Shown: positions 55,437 through 64,000 of the stretch, one piece after another
Position numbering within the stretch: the first letter of the stretch is position 1
Layout of the letters: the number at the start of each line of letters is the position of its first letter
Assembly: GCF_014202905.1 (NCBI RefSeq)
Contig: NZ_JACHHY010000006.1
Span: forward strand, 1 to 64,000
Reading direction: 5' to 3'
Length of the DNA: 64,000 nucleotides
DNA from: Chitinivorax tropicus
GTDB lineage: Bacteria > Pseudomonadota > Gammaproteobacteria > Burkholderiales > SCOH01
Program-made: the position numbers and the translations under genes
The notes under the pieces: generated by a model
What the model was told of the DNA's origin: nothing
Database searches by the model: none
The model's input: the letters and a program-made list of their open reading frames with translations, nothing else

Positions 55437-56060
55437 ATGACGCTACAGACCTGGCTTGCTTTCTTTGTCGCCTGCTGGTTGATCAGCCTGTCGCCTGGCG
55501 CGGGGGCGATCAAGGCGATGAGCACCGGTATGCGTTATGGCTACCGCAAGGGGTTGTATAACATTTTGGGCTTGCAACTGGGCGTGTTGTTCCTGATTGC
55601 GATTGTGGCAATCGGGTTGGGCGCCTTGCTGGCAGCCAGCACACTTGCCTTCAATGTTATCAAGTGGTTTGGCGTGGTGTACCTGATCTGGCTAGGCATT
55701 CAGCAATGGCGGGCTGAAGCCACCCCGATGGTGTTCGAGTCAGATCATGGCGCTTCGCCTCGGCAGTTGATATTGGAAGGGTTTCTGGTCAATGCCAGCA
55801 ACCCGAAGGGCATCATCTTCATGCTGGCGGTGCTGCCCCAGTTCATCAACCCCCATGCCCCACAGTTACCGCAATATCTGATTTGCGCTGCCAGCCTGAC
55901 TTTTACGGATCTGGTCGTGATGAGCGGCTACACCTTGCTGGCATCGAAAGTATTGAGCGCATTGCGTGAAGCGCACCATGTGAAATGGTTGAACCGCACC
56001 TTTGGCGCCCTGTTCATTGGCGCTGGAGCTTTGCTGGCAGCCTTCAAACGCAGTGCATGA
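55437..56060 (+). CDS. LysE/RhtB-family amino-acid exporter
   Basis: 207 aa with about six membrane helices: LISLSPGAGAIKAMSTGMRYG, LNASNPKG-type segment as VNASNPKGIIFMLA, and a final helix GALFIGAGALLAA. The family exports basic or neutral amino acids. It sits 12 bp after gatA and 30 bp before gatB on the same strand, inside an operon that is otherwise dedicated to tRNA amidation. Substrate unknown. Confidence 0.88.
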   Translation: MTLQTWLAFFVACWLISLSPGAGAIKAMSTGMRYGYRKGLYNILGLQLGVLFLIAIVAIGLGALLAASTLAFNVIKWFGVVYLIWLGIQQWRAEATPMVFESDHGASPRQLILEGFLVNASNPKGIIFMLAVLPQFINPHAPQLPQYLICAASLTFTDLVVMSGYTLLASKVLSALREAHHVKWLNRTFGALFIGAGALLAAFKRSA

Positions 56061-56090
56061 ACCCATTGAACCGACATTGAGAACACAATC

Positions 56091-57518
56091 ATGAAGTGGG
56101 AAGTCGTTATCGGTCTGGAAGTCCATACCCAGCTCTCGACCCAATCCAAAATCTTTTCCGGTAGTTCGACCGCTTTTGGTGCCGAGCCTAACCGCCAAGC
56201 CAGTGCGGTGGATATCGCACTGCCAGGCGTGCTACCCGTTTTGAATCGTGGCGCGGTGGAGCGTGCCATCCAGTTCGGGCTGGCGATTGGCGCCAAGATC
56301 AATCAAAAATCGATCTTCGCCCGTAAGAATTACTTCTACCCTGACTTGCCAAAAGGCTACCAGATCAGCCAGTTTGAGCTGCCGGTGGTTGAAGGGGGCT
56401 CGTTGACCATTCAGGTTGGCGATCAGGAAAAAACCATCAACCTGACCCGTGCGCATCTGGAAGAGGATGCAGGGAAGAGCCTGCACGAAGACTTCCATGG
56501 TATGTCCGGCATTGACCTGAACCGTGCCGGTACGCCGTTGCTGGAGATTGTCTCCGAACCGGAAATGCGGTCCGCCGCTGAAGCCGTGGCCTATGCCAAA
56601 CAGCTGCACAGCCTGGTGACCTGGTTGGGTATTTGCGATGGCAATATGCAGGAAGGTAGCTTCCGAGTGGATGCCAACGTGTCGGTTCGCCCTGAAGGCC
56701 AACAGGAATTCGGCACCCGCCGTGAGATCAAAAACCTGAACAGTTTCAAGTTTTTGCAACAGGCCATCGAATACGAAGTGGACTGGCAGATCAACGAAAT
56801 CGAAGATGGCAGGAAGATCGTGCAGGCCACCGTGCTGTTTGACCCAGCCACGGGTAAGACACGCATGATGCGTACCAAAGAGGACGCGCACGATTATCGT
56901 TATTTCCCTGATCCCGATCTGCTGCCCTTGTATATCGATGATGCCTGGATCGAGCGCACCAAGGCCGGCATGCCCGAGTTGCCTGCCGCCATGAAGCAAC
57001 GTTTCATGTCGCAATACGGCCTGCCTGCCTACGATGCGACCACGTTGACCGCCACCAAAGCCATGGCTGCCTTCTTTGAGGCGACCGTGGCTGCAGGCGC
57101 TGATGCCAAGTTGGCTGCCAACTGGCTGATGGGTGAAGTCTCTGCCAACCTCAATCGTGAAGAGAAGGAATTGGCTGATTGCCCGCTGACACCAGCGATG
57201 TTGGCTGGCTTGATCAAGCGTATCAGCGACGGCACCATCTCCAACAAGATTGCGAAGGATGTGTTTGGCGCCATGTGGGCGGGCGAGGGTGAGGCTGATG
57301 CCATCATCGATGCCAAGGGCTTGAAACAGGTGACTGACACCGGGGCCATCGAAGCCATCATTGATGAAGTCCTGGCTGCCAATGCGAATATGGTTGCCGA
57401 GTTCAAATCAGGTAAAGAGAAGGCATTCAACGCGCTGGTCGGGCAAGTGATGAAGGCCAGTAAGGGCAAAGCCAACCCGGCACAGGTCAATGAGCTGATG
57501 AAGAAAAAGCTCAGTTGA
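56091..57518 (+). CDS. gatB: Asp-tRNA(Asn)/Glu-tRNA(Gln) amidotransferase subunit B
   Basis: 475 aa kinase/transamidase that phosphorylates the misacylated Asp or Glu on tRNA and amidates it. N-terminal core with [20 protein letters not shown] and [13 protein letters not shown]-terminal YqeY-like tail (about 330-475) ends [14 protein letters not shown]. Requires GatC and GatA, upstream. Ends in a strong terminator. Confidence 0.97.
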   Translation: MKWEVVIGLEVHTQLSTQSKIFSGSSTAFGAEPNRQASAVDIALPGVLPVLNRGAVERAIQFGLAIGAKINQKSIFARKNYFYPDLPKGYQISQFELPVVEGGSLTIQVGDQEKTINLTRAHLEEDAGKSLHEDFHGMSGIDLNRAGTPLLEIVSEPEMRSAAEAVAYAKQLHSLVTWLGICDGNMQEGSFRVDANVSVRPEGQQEFGTRREIKNLNSFKFLQQAIEYEVDWQINEIEDGRKIVQATVLFDPATGKTRMMRTKEDAHDYRYFPDPDLLPLYIDDAWIERTKAGMPELPAAMKQRFMSQYGLPAYDATTLTATKAMAAFFEATVAAGADAKLAANWLMGEVSANLNREEKELADCPLTPAMLAGLIKRISDGTISNKIAKDVFGAMWAGEGEADAIIDAKGLKQVTDTGAIEAIIDEVLAANANMVAEFKSGKEKAFNALVGQVMKASKGKANPAQVNELMKKKLS

Positions 57519-57540
57519 TGAAGCCGCAGTTGAAGCAAAA

Positions 57541-57563
57541 AACGCCGGTCAACGGCGTTTTTT
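57541..57563 (+). terminator. Rho-independent terminator after gatB
   Basis: AACGCCG (57541-57547), loop GTCAA, CGGCGTT (57553-57559) continuing into a T-run to 57563. Ends the gat operon; also faces the convergent Mpo1-like gene. Confidence 0.85.
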
Positions 57564-57590
57564 GTTATGTGGCGGACACCACCACATGCA

Positions 57591-58070
57591 TCAGAAGCGG
57601 ATATGCAGGGCGCGATAGAGTGGCGCCAGTGTCCAGGCGGGCGCAATGAGCAGGAACTGCAGATCCTGCAAAAACGATGGTTTTTTCCCTTCGATCGCAT
57701 GGCCGATGAACTGGCCGATCCAGGCCAGCACAAAGATCACGATGGACAGTTGCAGGATATCGACCCCTGCCAGCTGGAGCCAGCCCAACAGTGCCAGATT
57801 GGCGATACACATCAATGCCATGCCGACGGCCATAGGCCTGGACAATCGCAGATAGAACCCAAGCCCGAGCAGGAAAACGACGGTCGCCAGGTTGCCATAG
57901 CCCACTCCGCCCATCGAGATTGATGATCGGATGGCATCAGGCACTGGCAACATCCAGAACAGACCAAACACGGTGAAGACGATCGTTGGCACGCAGATTT
58001 TATGGATGAGTATATTGATAGGGTGCTGATGACTTTCGCCATAGCGGGCCAGCCAGTCTTGCAGGCTCAT
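57591..58070 (-). CDS. Mpo1/YGL010w-like (DUF962) membrane protein
   Basis: 159 aa with four hydrophobic segments. Motifs: RYGESHQHPINILIHKICVP and AWIGQFIGHAIEGKKPSFLQ, whose histidines match the iron ligands proposed for yeast Mpo1, a 2-hydroxy fatty acid dioxygenase. Activity in bacteria is unconfirmed. The ATG at 58070 has AGGAG 7 nt upstream; the ATG at 58076 is too close to it. Confidence 0.85.
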   Translation of the reverse strand: MSLQDWLARYGESHQHPINILIHKICVPTIVFTVFGLFWMLPVPDAIRSSISMGGVGYGNLATVVFLLGLGFYLRLSRPMAVGMALMCIANLALLGWLQLAGVDILQLSIVIFVLAWIGQFIGHAIEGKKPSFLQDLQFLLIAPAWTLAPLYRALHIRF

Positions 58071-58181
58071 GGTCATTCTCCTAAACAGATTGCCCCGTGA
58101 TTATCAAGCGCGTGCTTGATGCGTGCTTGATCTGATAACCTGTGGAATTGACTTCACGGAAACAGCGTATTTGGCGCAGAT

Positions 58182-59210
58182 ATGCCTACACTGATCACCC
58201 CTACCGTCGCCTTTAGCTGGGTACATGGCATTTTGGATGCTGCCGCTATGCAGGGCGTGCCGCAGCGGCATTTGGCAGATCTTGCCGGGGTGCCGGTGAC
58301 ATCTCCCGCCCATGGTCGGTTGCCGATCGATCAGGTGGTCAGGCTGTGGCGGCTGGCAGCCGAGCTGAGTGGTGATGCGCTGTTCGGCTTGCACATGGGC
58401 GAACACATCAAACCTGCCAGCTTCAATGTGGTCGCCTTCACGCTATTGTCTGCCGCCAATCTCCGGGCTGCCATCCGCCACATGCAGCGCTACCAGCGCT
58501 TGATCAGCGACGCGGCACGCCTGCAATTGTTGGAGGGAGATGAAATCAGCTGGTTGGTGTATCACCCCCAGCCTGGTGTGCTGGCCTTTTCGCCGCATCA
58601 GGTGGAAGCCGCGTTGGCCACAGTTCTCACCGCTGGTCGCTGGATTTTGAATCGACCGCTGGTTCCGCTACAGGTCCGGTTCCGTCATACAGCCCTGGGC
58701 TCATCGAGTGAATACCGCCGTGTATTGGGTTGTGATCCTGGCTTTGAAGCATCGTTTGATGGTATTGCCCTCTCGACAGCTCAATTGGAACAAGCGTTGC
58801 CAGCCGCCGACCCCATGCTGTTCCAGCTTCATCAACGCTTTGCCGAGCAGCACTTGTCCAACCTGGATCAACATGAGCCTTGGGCGAGTCGTACCCGATA
58901 TGCGCTGATGGCCTGCTTGGCGCAAGGTGTCTTGGATCGGGAAGCCGTCGCTGCCGCCATGGGCTTGACCGGCAAGCAGCTGCAACACCGCTTGGCGCAA
59001 GAACAGGCCAGCTTTTCGGCGGTATTGGACATGGCCCGGCGTGATTTGGCCCTGGAATGGGTCAAGCAGCGTACCGAGCCATTGGCGGCGCTGGCGGATC
59101 GGCTGGGCTTTGCTGAGCAAAGCGTATTCAATCGGGCGTTCCGACGGTGGACAGGGCTGACCCCAGGCGCGTATCGTGATCAGTCCCGATCACTTGCTGA
59201 TGAAAGCTAG
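58182..59210 (+). CDS. AraC-family regulator with AraC-type arabinose-binding-like N-terminal domain
   Basis: 342 aa. The N-terminal part (about 1-210) resembles the OruR/ArgR-like arabinose-binding domain group: LPIDQVVRLWRLAAELSGD, FGLHMGEHIKP, SFNVVAFTLLSA. The C-terminal AraC helices (about 240-340; VAAAMGLTGKQLQHRLAQEQ and LADRLGFAEQSVFNRAFRRW) bind DNA. It starts 111 bp from the Mpo1-like gene in divergent orientation, so that gene may be a target. slyX follows 3 bp later. Confidence 0.9.
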   Translation: MPTLITPTVAFSWVHGILDAAAMQGVPQRHLADLAGVPVTSPAHGRLPIDQVVRLWRLAAELSGDALFGLHMGEHIKPASFNVVAFTLLSAANLRAAIRHMQRYQRLISDAARLQLLEGDEISWLVYHPQPGVLAFSPHQVEAALATVLTAGRWILNRPLVPLQVRFRHTALGSSSEYRRVLGCDPGFEASFDGIALSTAQLEQALPAADPMLFQLHQRFAEQHLSNLDQHEPWASRTRYALMACLAQGVLDREAVAAAMGLTGKQLQHRLAQEQASFSAVLDMARRDLALEWVKQRTEPLAALADRLGFAEQSVFNRAFRRWTGLTPGAYRDQSRSLADES

Positions 59211-59213
59211 CCC

Positions 59214-59420
59214 ATGGAAGACAGAATGAACGAGCTGGAGATCAAACTCAGCTTTCAGGAAGACCTGCTCGATACCTTGAACGAAACCGTTGTCCTGCAA
59301 CAGCAGCAGCTCGATAGCTTGCAACGGCAGTTTCAACTGCTCTATCAGGAGCTTCGTACCATGAAAGACCAGGTTGGCGAAGGCCGTCCACCCGCCAATG
59401 ATCCCCCGCCCCATTATTGA
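59214..59420 (+). CDS. slyX: SlyX-family protein
   Basis: 68 aa, mostly one coiled coil: NELEIKLSFQEDLLDTLNET, VLQQQQLDSLQRQFQLLYQE, then a Pro-rich tail ending PPPHY. This matches SlyX in length and heptad pattern; its function is unknown. It begins 3 bp after the AraC gene, so they are co-transcribed. Start at the ATG at 59214 or the ATG four codons on. Confidence 0.88.
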   Translation: MEDRMNELEIKLSFQEDLLDTLNETVVLQQQQLDSLQRQFQLLYQELRTMKDQVGEGRPPANDPPPHY

Positions 59421-59470
59421 TGACGGGGGCCAGGGTGGTCTGGGTTGCATTGACATGGTTTCATGATCTT

Positions 59471-59488
59471 GGCCCAGTCAACTGGGCC
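59471..59488. repeat. 18-bp palindrome
   Basis: GGCCCAGT (59471-59478), CA, ACTGGGCC (59481-59488): a perfect inverted repeat with a 2-nt centre, 50 bp after slyX and 90 bp from the lldR stop. No T-tract. Could form a hairpin ending either transcript or bind a protein. Confidence 0.5.
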
Positions 59489-59581
59489 GGTCTGGATGCC
59501 ACAGGTGCTGTGTAGCAGGCCATGAAATCATGTCGGCGGAGCTTGGCTTGGATCGGTGGTGGTCAGGCCGACAGACTGGCT

Positions 59582-60343
59582 TCAATCCCCCATCAGCTTC
59601 AGCCGCATCTCAGCGCGTGCTTGGCGGCGTTTTTCCACGTCGAGTTCCATCAGTGCTTCCTCTGCATAGCGGACGTGGGTGCCGCTGGCTTGACGGGCAG
59701 CCACTGGGTCGCGATCCATGATGGCTTGGAAGATGGCGGCGTGCTGGGCCATGATGGTGTCGCGCGTGGTGTGGCGGGTATACAGCCCACCCAGATTGGT
59801 CACCACATTGTGTCTCAGCAAGCCAAACAGCCCTCGGATGGTATGCAGAAAGACCACGTTCTGGCTGGCCTCTGCGATCGCCAAGTGAAATCCGGCGTCT
59901 GCTTCGGCCTCCTGGGCATGATCCGCTGAGCGGTAGGTAGTCTGGAGTTGTTCGTAGGCATGGCTGATATTCGCACGATCTGCTTCAGTGGCGCGTTCGG
60001 CGGCATAGTAGGCCATGGCTGTCTCGATGGTGTGGCGGAACTCCAATAGATCGAAATGCACGGTGGCATCCTGCTGCATCAACGCCAGCAGAGGGTCGTA
60101 CCAGGTTGCGCCCAGGCCGGTGCTGACGTAATTTCCCCCGCCTTGGCGGCTGCGGATCAGCCCTTTGGCCACGAGCTTCTGGATGGCCTCACGGACTGAG
60201 GGGCGCGACACGCCAAATTGCTCGGCCAAGTGGCGCTCGGCGGGCAGTCGCTGATTTTCTTTCAGGACACCTTCCAAAATCATTCTTTGCAGACGTTCGA
60301 CGATTTCGTCCGCGACACGGCGTGGTTTGATTTCTTGAAACAT
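59582..60343 (-). CDS. lldR: GntR/FadR-family lactate-responsive regulator LldR
   Basis: 253 aa. Winged helix (about 5-75; RRVADEIVERLQRMILEG, FGVSRPSVREAIQKL) and an FCD domain (about 95-225; EFRHTIETAMAYYAAE, FHLAIAEAS, HAAIFQAIMDRDP) that binds carboxylates through a metal. Located divergent to lutABC, with a perfect GGT-N3-ACC operator 13 bp before its own ATG, so it is probably autoregulated. PdhR and GlcC are close relatives, but the neighbours favour lactate. Confidence 0.9.
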   Translation of the reverse strand: MFQEIKPRRVADEIVERLQRMILEGVLKENQRLPAERHLAEQFGVSRPSVREAIQKLVAKGLIRSRQGGGNYVSTGLGATWYDPLLALMQQDATVHFDLLEFRHTIETAMAYYAAERATEADRANISHAYEQLQTTYRSADHAQEAEADAGFHLAIAEASQNVVFLHTIRGLFGLLRHNVVTNLGGLYTRHTTRDTIMAQHAAIFQAIMDRDPVAARQASGTHVRYAEEALMELDVEKRRQARAEMRLKLMGD

Positions 60344-60355
60344 GCGTCACCTGAA

Positions 60356-60372
60356 AATTGGTCATACCAATT
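60356..60372. promoter_or_regulatory. LldR operator O1
   Basis: AATTGGT (60356-60362), CAT, ACCAATT (60366-60372): a perfect 7-bp inverted repeat matching the GntR/LldR/PdhR consensus. It is 13 bp upstream of lldR. Confidence 0.8.
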
Positions 60373-60568
60373 AACTGAACTCGATGCGATTGTGCCCGAC
60401 AACAGGTTTGCCACCCTGCAAGGGGTATCACTCGATGCTATCTGGCCAGCTTGGCCTTCGCAGGTGGAAATGGGCACCACATTGACGATAACACATTGTT
60501 CAGGCTCGCTTGGCGGAATCATGCGTATCAATCAGTTGGGTGGAAGTCGTTTCGCGTGTGCCTGTGTC

Positions 60569-60597
60569 TTGACAGCGTGCAGCGCATTGTGTCGAAT
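60569..60597 (+). promoter_or_regulatory. Probable lut promoter
   Basis: TTGACA (60569-60574), 17-bp spacer, TCGAAT (60592-60597). The -35 is perfect and the -10 matches 4 of 6 consensus positions. The O2 operator begins 18 bp downstream, where a bound repressor would block early transcription. Confidence 0.5.
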
Positions 60598-60614
60598 GAA
60601 CTGTCAGTCGTATA

Positions 60615-60631
60615 AATTGGTATGACCAATA
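60615..60631. promoter_or_regulatory. LldR operator O2
   Basis: AATTGGT (60615-60621), ATG, ACCAATA (60625-60631): the O1 repeat with one mismatched end base. Its centre is 259 bp from that of O1, so the two could be bridged by LldR. Confidence 0.75.
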
Positions 60632-60665
60632 GGCCGGGATTGATCAGCTTCATGAAGGAGTTGGA

Positions 60666-61418
60666 ATGCAGGATGTGTGTGCAAAGCAGGTTTATCTATT
60701 CGGCACCTGCTTGGTGGATGTGTTCTTCCCGCAGGCCGGGATGGATGCCCTGGCCTTGATCGAACAGGCCGGGGTGCGGGTACATTTTCCGGATGCCCAA
60801 TCTTGCTGCGGACAACCTGCCTATACCAGCGGCTACCCCGATGAAGCCCGCCGGGTTGCCTGGTCACAGATCAGGCTGTTTCCAAACGATTGGCCGATCA
60901 TTGTGCTGTCCGGCTCGTGTGCGGGCATGATGAAACATCATTACCCGAAGTTGTTTGAGCGTGGCACCACGCAATGGGCTGCAGCCCAGGATGTCAGCCG
61001 TCGTGTTGTCGAGCTGACCGACTATCTGGTGAACGATCTGGATATCCAGCTTAACGATCTTGGCCCCGCCATCAAGGTTGCATTGCATACGGCCTGCTCG
61101 GCCCGCCGTGAAATGGAGACTTTGCAGTGTGGGCTGGCACTGCTTGATCGGCTGCGTCATGTGCAATTGATGAATCATGAAAGGGAAGCGGAATGCTGTG
61201 GTTTTGGTGGTACGTTTTCCATCAAGCACCCGGCCATCTCGGCGGCCATGGTGGCTGACAAGGTGCAAGCCCTGCTGGATTGTGGCGCCCAGCAGCTTGT
61301 CAGCGCCGATTGTGGCTGCTTGCTGAACATCAATGGGGCTTTGGCTCATCGGGGTGAGGCATTGCAGGGCGAACACATCATCAGCTTTGTGCGGCGGCGC
61401 TGTGAGGGCGGGGTATGA
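60666..61418 (+). CDS. lutA: L-lactate utilisation protein LutA (LldE)
   Basis: 250 aa CCG-type Fe-S protein; with LutB and LutC oxidises L-lactate to pyruvate. Two cysteine-rich CCG motifs, QSCCGQPA (about 43-50) and ECCGFGG (about 178-184), resemble those of heterodisulfide reductase HdrB and are thought to hold an unusual cluster. AAGGAG (60655-60660) is 5 nt before the ATG. First gene of a tightly overlapping operon. Confidence 0.93.
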   Translation: MQDVCAKQVYLFGTCLVDVFFPQAGMDALALIEQAGVRVHFPDAQSCCGQPAYTSGYPDEARRVAWSQIRLFPNDWPIIVLSGSCAGMMKHHYPKLFERGTTQWAAAQDVSRRVVELTDYLVNDLDIQLNDLGPAIKVALHTACSARREMETLQCGLALLDRLRHVQLMNHEREAECCGFGGTFSIKHPAISAAMVADKVQALLDCGAQQLVSADCGCLLNINGALAHRGEALQGEHIISFVRRRCEGGV

Positions 61419-62893
61419 GGACTGCAGCGCAACCCACTGCGACTGGGCTGGAGGCCGCGCAGCCTGTCGTTGTCACGCAAAGCCCATTCAAAGAGCGTGC
61501 CCAGGCAGCCCTGTGCGATCGCTCGCTGCGGCAGAGTTTCCGTGGTGCGATGGATTTTCTGACCGCCAAACGCGCAGGTGTATTCGATGACCCGGCAGAG
61601 TGGCAGGCGCTCAGTCAGCTGGGCGAGCATATTCGTCAGCGTGCTTTATCAAAGCTGCCGGATCTGCTGGAACAACTGGAACACCGCTGCCAGCAGAACG
61701 GTATCCATGTGCATTGGGCGGAATCCACCGAGCAAGCCAATCAAGTGGTGCATGGCATTCTGGCCCAACATCAGGCGACGCAGGTGGTCAAAGGCAAATC
61801 GATGGTCAGTGAAGAGATGGCGCTGAACCATTATCTGGCTGAGCGTGGCGTGGCGTGTCTGGAATCAGACATGGGGGAATACATTGTGCAACTGGCAGGG
61901 GAGACGCCATCGCACATCATCATGCCCGCCATCCACAAAAGCAAGGCCCAGATTGCCGCGCTGTTTGCTGAGCACCTGCCGGGCGTGCCCTACACCGAAG
62001 ATGTCGATGCACTGATCCAGATAGGGCGACAGGTATTACGGCAGAAGTTTCTGGACGCGGAAGTGGGCATCTCTGGTGTGAATTTTGCCGTGGCGGAGAC
62101 AGGCACCCTGTGTCTGGTCGAGAACGAAGGCAATGGCCGGATGTGCACCACTGTGCCCAAGGTACATATTGCCGTGATGGGTATCGAGAAAGTGGTCGAA
62201 AAGCTGATCGATGTCGCGCCGCTCTATAGCCTGCTGACCCGCTCGGCCACTGGGCAGATCGTCAGTACCTACCTGAATCTGATCAACGGCCCAAGGCGAC
62301 CGGGTGAGCTGGATGGCCCGCAGGAAGTCCATCTGGTGTTGCTGGACAATGGCCGCAGCCAAGCCTTTGCCGACACGCAGCTGCGGGCCACTTTGCAGTG
62401 CATCCGCTGCGGGGCCTGCATGAATCATTGCCCTGTCTACGCCCGCATAGGTGGCCATGCGTATGGCACGGTCTACCCTGGCCCGATCGGTCAGATCATC
62501 TCGCCGCATCTGCTGGGTTTACAAGCGACACCGGCTTTGCCGGGGGCATCGTCACTGTGTGGGGCGTGCGGCGATGTGTGCCCGGTCAAGATCCCGATTC
62601 CAGCCTTGCTCACCCGATTACGTACCGAAGCCGCCCGCCCAGCCAACGAGCAGCCGCATGCCATGCGTGGCCAGGGTGCCAATGCCAACCTGCGTGAACG
62701 TCAGTTGTGGCGTTGGTGGCGCTGGCTGAATACCTCGCCCATAGCCTATCGCTTGCTGACGTGGTTGTTAAGCCGTGCACGACATCACCTGCCCAAGCAG
62801 CTCAAGCCCTGGACACAAGTGCGCACCCTGCCCAGGCCCGCGCCCAAGACTCTGCATGAGTTGATGCGGCAACGTACCGGGAGAACATCGTGA
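61415..62893 (+). CDS. lutB: L-lactate utilisation protein LutB (LldF)
   Basis: 492 aa. N-terminal LUD domain (about 70-300; VKGKSMVSEEMALNHYLAE, VGISGVNFAVAETGTL) and two 4Fe-4S motifs, CIRCGACMNHCPVY (about 329-342) and CGACGDVCPVKIP. The ATG overlaps the lutA stop in ATGA. It probably passes electrons from lactate to the quinone pool. Confidence 0.94.
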   Translation: MRTAAQPTATGLEAAQPVVVTQSPFKERAQAALCDRSLRQSFRGAMDFLTAKRAGVFDDPAEWQALSQLGEHIRQRALSKLPDLLEQLEHRCQQNGIHVHWAESTEQANQVVHGILAQHQATQVVKGKSMVSEEMALNHYLAERGVACLESDMGEYIVQLAGETPSHIIMPAIHKSKAQIAALFAEHLPGVPYTEDVDALIQIGRQVLRQKFLDAEVGISGVNFAVAETGTLCLVENEGNGRMCTTVPKVHIAVMGIEKVVEKLIDVAPLYSLLTRSATGQIVSTYLNLINGPRRPGELDGPQEVHLVLLDNGRSQAFADTQLRATLQCIRCGACMNHCPVYARIGGHAYGTVYPGPIGQIISPHLLGLQATPALPGASSLCGACGDVCPVKIPIPALLTRLRTEAARPANEQPHAMRGQGANANLRERQLWRWWRWLNTSPIAYRLLTWLLSRARHHLPKQLKPWTQVRTLPRPAPKTLHELMRQRTGRTS

Positions 62894-63564
62894 GCGCCAA
62901 GGCCAATATTTTGCAGGCGTTACGCCAAGGCTTGGCGAATGCGCCAGGCCCGCTGGGCGACAGTGATTATCAGGCGGCCATCGCACCCTATGCGTTTACC
63001 CATGCTGATGCAGTCACGCGGGTCAAGCAATTGCTGTGTGCTGCCCATGCAGAGGTGATCGACAGCACACATGACACTTGGCCTGCTGACCTGACCCGCG
63101 TTTTACAGCAGACTGGCATGCCAGCCACCTTATTGGCACCACAAACTGACTGTACCTTGGCTCTGCGCGCCTATTGGGCGGATCGACATGATGTGCCTTC
63201 GCTCAGGCTGTTCGATCAGGCCATCGACTGCTGGAAGGCTGATCTGTTCCAGATCGACGCGGCCCTGACCGAATGCGAGGGGGCGATTGCCGCGACCGGC
63301 TCGCTGATCATCTGGCCCACTCCCCAGGCCCCACGCACACTGTCGTTGGTGCCACCGCTCCATATCGTGCTGTGGCAGACCCGATCCGTGTGGAATACGC
63401 TGTTTGAGGCCATGCAGCAGGCCGAGTGGGCCAGTCGGCTTCCCACCAATGCGCTGTTGGTGTCCGGGCCATCCAAAACAGCAGATATCCAGCAAACCCT
63501 GGCTTATGGGGCGCACGGCCCGAAACGGTTGATTGTGCTGGCCATTGACGAGCCCTGCCCATGA
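62890..63564 (+). CDS. lutC: L-lactate utilisation protein LutC (LldG)
   Basis: 224 aa LUD-domain protein with the fold signature ALTECEGAIAATGSLIIWP and LPTNALLVSGPSKTADIQQT. It starts with GTG overlapping the lutB stop (GTGA). The third LutABC subunit, function structural or catalytic but not settled. Confidence 0.92.
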   Translation: MSAKANILQALRQGLANAPGPLGDSDYQAAIAPYAFTHADAVTRVKQLLCAAHAEVIDSTHDTWPADLTRVLQQTGMPATLLAPQTDCTLALRAYWADRHDVPSLRLFDQAIDCWKADLFQIDAALTECEGAIAATGSLIIWPTPQAPRTLSLVPPLHIVLWQTRSVWNTLFEAMQQAEWASRLPTNALLVSGPSKTADIQQTLAYGAHGPKRLIVLAIDEPCP

Positions 63565-64000
63565 GCCCCGCTCACCAAGCGTTGTTACAGATACTGCGGC
63601 GATTCCTGCCCGCTGATCGGCTGATCACCGACCCACTGCGCACCTATGCTTACGGCACCGATGCCAGCTGCTACCGACTGACTCCGCAAATCGTGGCCAA
63701 GGTCGAAACCGAGCAGGAGGTGATCCAACTGCTGCAGGCGGCACGTGCGGCGGCGGTTGCGGTGACCTTTCGCGCGGCGGGCACCAGTTTGTCCGGGCAG
63801 GCCATCAGTGATTCGGTGCTGGTGATACTGGGTGATGGCTGGCGGGGCATTGAGATCGAGCACCATGGCGGACGGGTCCGGCTTCAGCCAGGGGTGGTCG
63901 GTGCACACGCCAATCGCGCTCTGGCACCCTATCGACGCAAGATCGGCCCTGATCCGGCCTCGATCAACACTTGCAAGATCGGGGGCATTGCCGCCAACAA
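63561..64000 (+). CDS. FAD-linked D-lactate dehydrogenase/glycolate-oxidase-type enzyme, N-terminal part
   Basis: At least 146 residues, cut off by the window edge. It is an FAD-binding type 4 (GlcD/Dld-II) domain: YAYGTDASCYRLTPQIVAKV, VTFRAAGTSLSGQAISDSVL, then GPDPASINTCKIGG. In related operons this gene is Dld-II, an FAD/Fe-S D-lactate dehydrogenase of over 900 residues; the C-terminal Fe-S part lies outside. The ATG overlaps the lutC stop (ATGA). Confidence 0.88.
   Translation, partial: MSPAHQALLQILRRFLPADRLITDPLRTYAYGTDASCYRLTPQIVAKVETEQEVIQLLQAARAAAVAVTFRAAGTSLSGQAISDSVLVILGDGWRGIEIEHHGGRVRLQPGVVGAHANRALAPYRRKIGPDPASINTCKIGGIAAN

Overview
The window reads as a chromosomal segment of a Gram-negative betaproteobacterium, probably from the Neisseriales/Chitinivorax-like neighbourhood; the genus is a guess from gene content, not a search. 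Support comes from the mreBCD-mrdA-rodA-rlpA cell-shape cluster lying divergent from gatCAB, the hemA/prfA pair, a DksA with a single zinc-finger cysteine, TonB-dependent transport, two chemoreceptors and a lut lactate operon. I saw no tRNA, rRNA or CRISPR array. The only mobile DNA is a truncated IS630-type transposase at the left edge.

Layout. 1-353: IS630 remnant and a strong bidirectional terminator. 354-9715: M24 aminopeptidase P, a PAS/GAF/GGDEF/EAL c-di-GMP enzyme, a small cytochrome c, dksA with a Fur-family gene, a DUF4241-like protein, and a NERD nuclease-helicase next to an AT-rich spacer. 9845-22533: a tricorn-like protease, an esterase-fold protein without its catalytic serine overlapping an AraC/GyrI regulator, a periplasmic solute-binding protein, a SnoaL-like/LysR divergent pair with an operator-like inverted repeat, an alkylation-repair operon (DMT exporter, Ada-AlkA fusion, Ogt) and a dCache chemoreceptor.

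22717-32404 is the most interesting region. Seven minus-strand genes with very short gaps follow one perfect Fur box: TonB-dependent receptor, DUF418 membrane protein, PduX-like GHMP kinase, SbnA-like PLP enzyme, ATP-grasp ligase, DUF364 protein and MFS exporter. A divergent Fur-family gene lies upstream. The gene set suggests a metallophore made without NRPS or IucA/IucC synthetases: the kinase and PLP enzyme would make a diamino-acid unit from phosphoserine or phosphothreonine, the ATP-grasp enzyme would join it to a partner, the MFS protein would export it and the receptor would bring the metal complex back. This is inference from gene content and layout.

32660-64000: a CHASE3-like chemoreceptor, a second AraC/GyrI regulator, parC with an unusual quinolone-site sequence, msrP without msrQ, prfA, hemA, a convergent response regulator/hybrid kinase pair, the cell-elongation cluster, gatCAB with an embedded LysE-type exporter, an Mpo1-like membrane protein, an AraC regulator with slyX, and lldR divergent from lutABC plus the start of a FAD-linked lactate dehydrogenase gene that leaves the window. 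Two perfect or near-perfect LldR operators, 259 bp apart, flank the lut promoter region.
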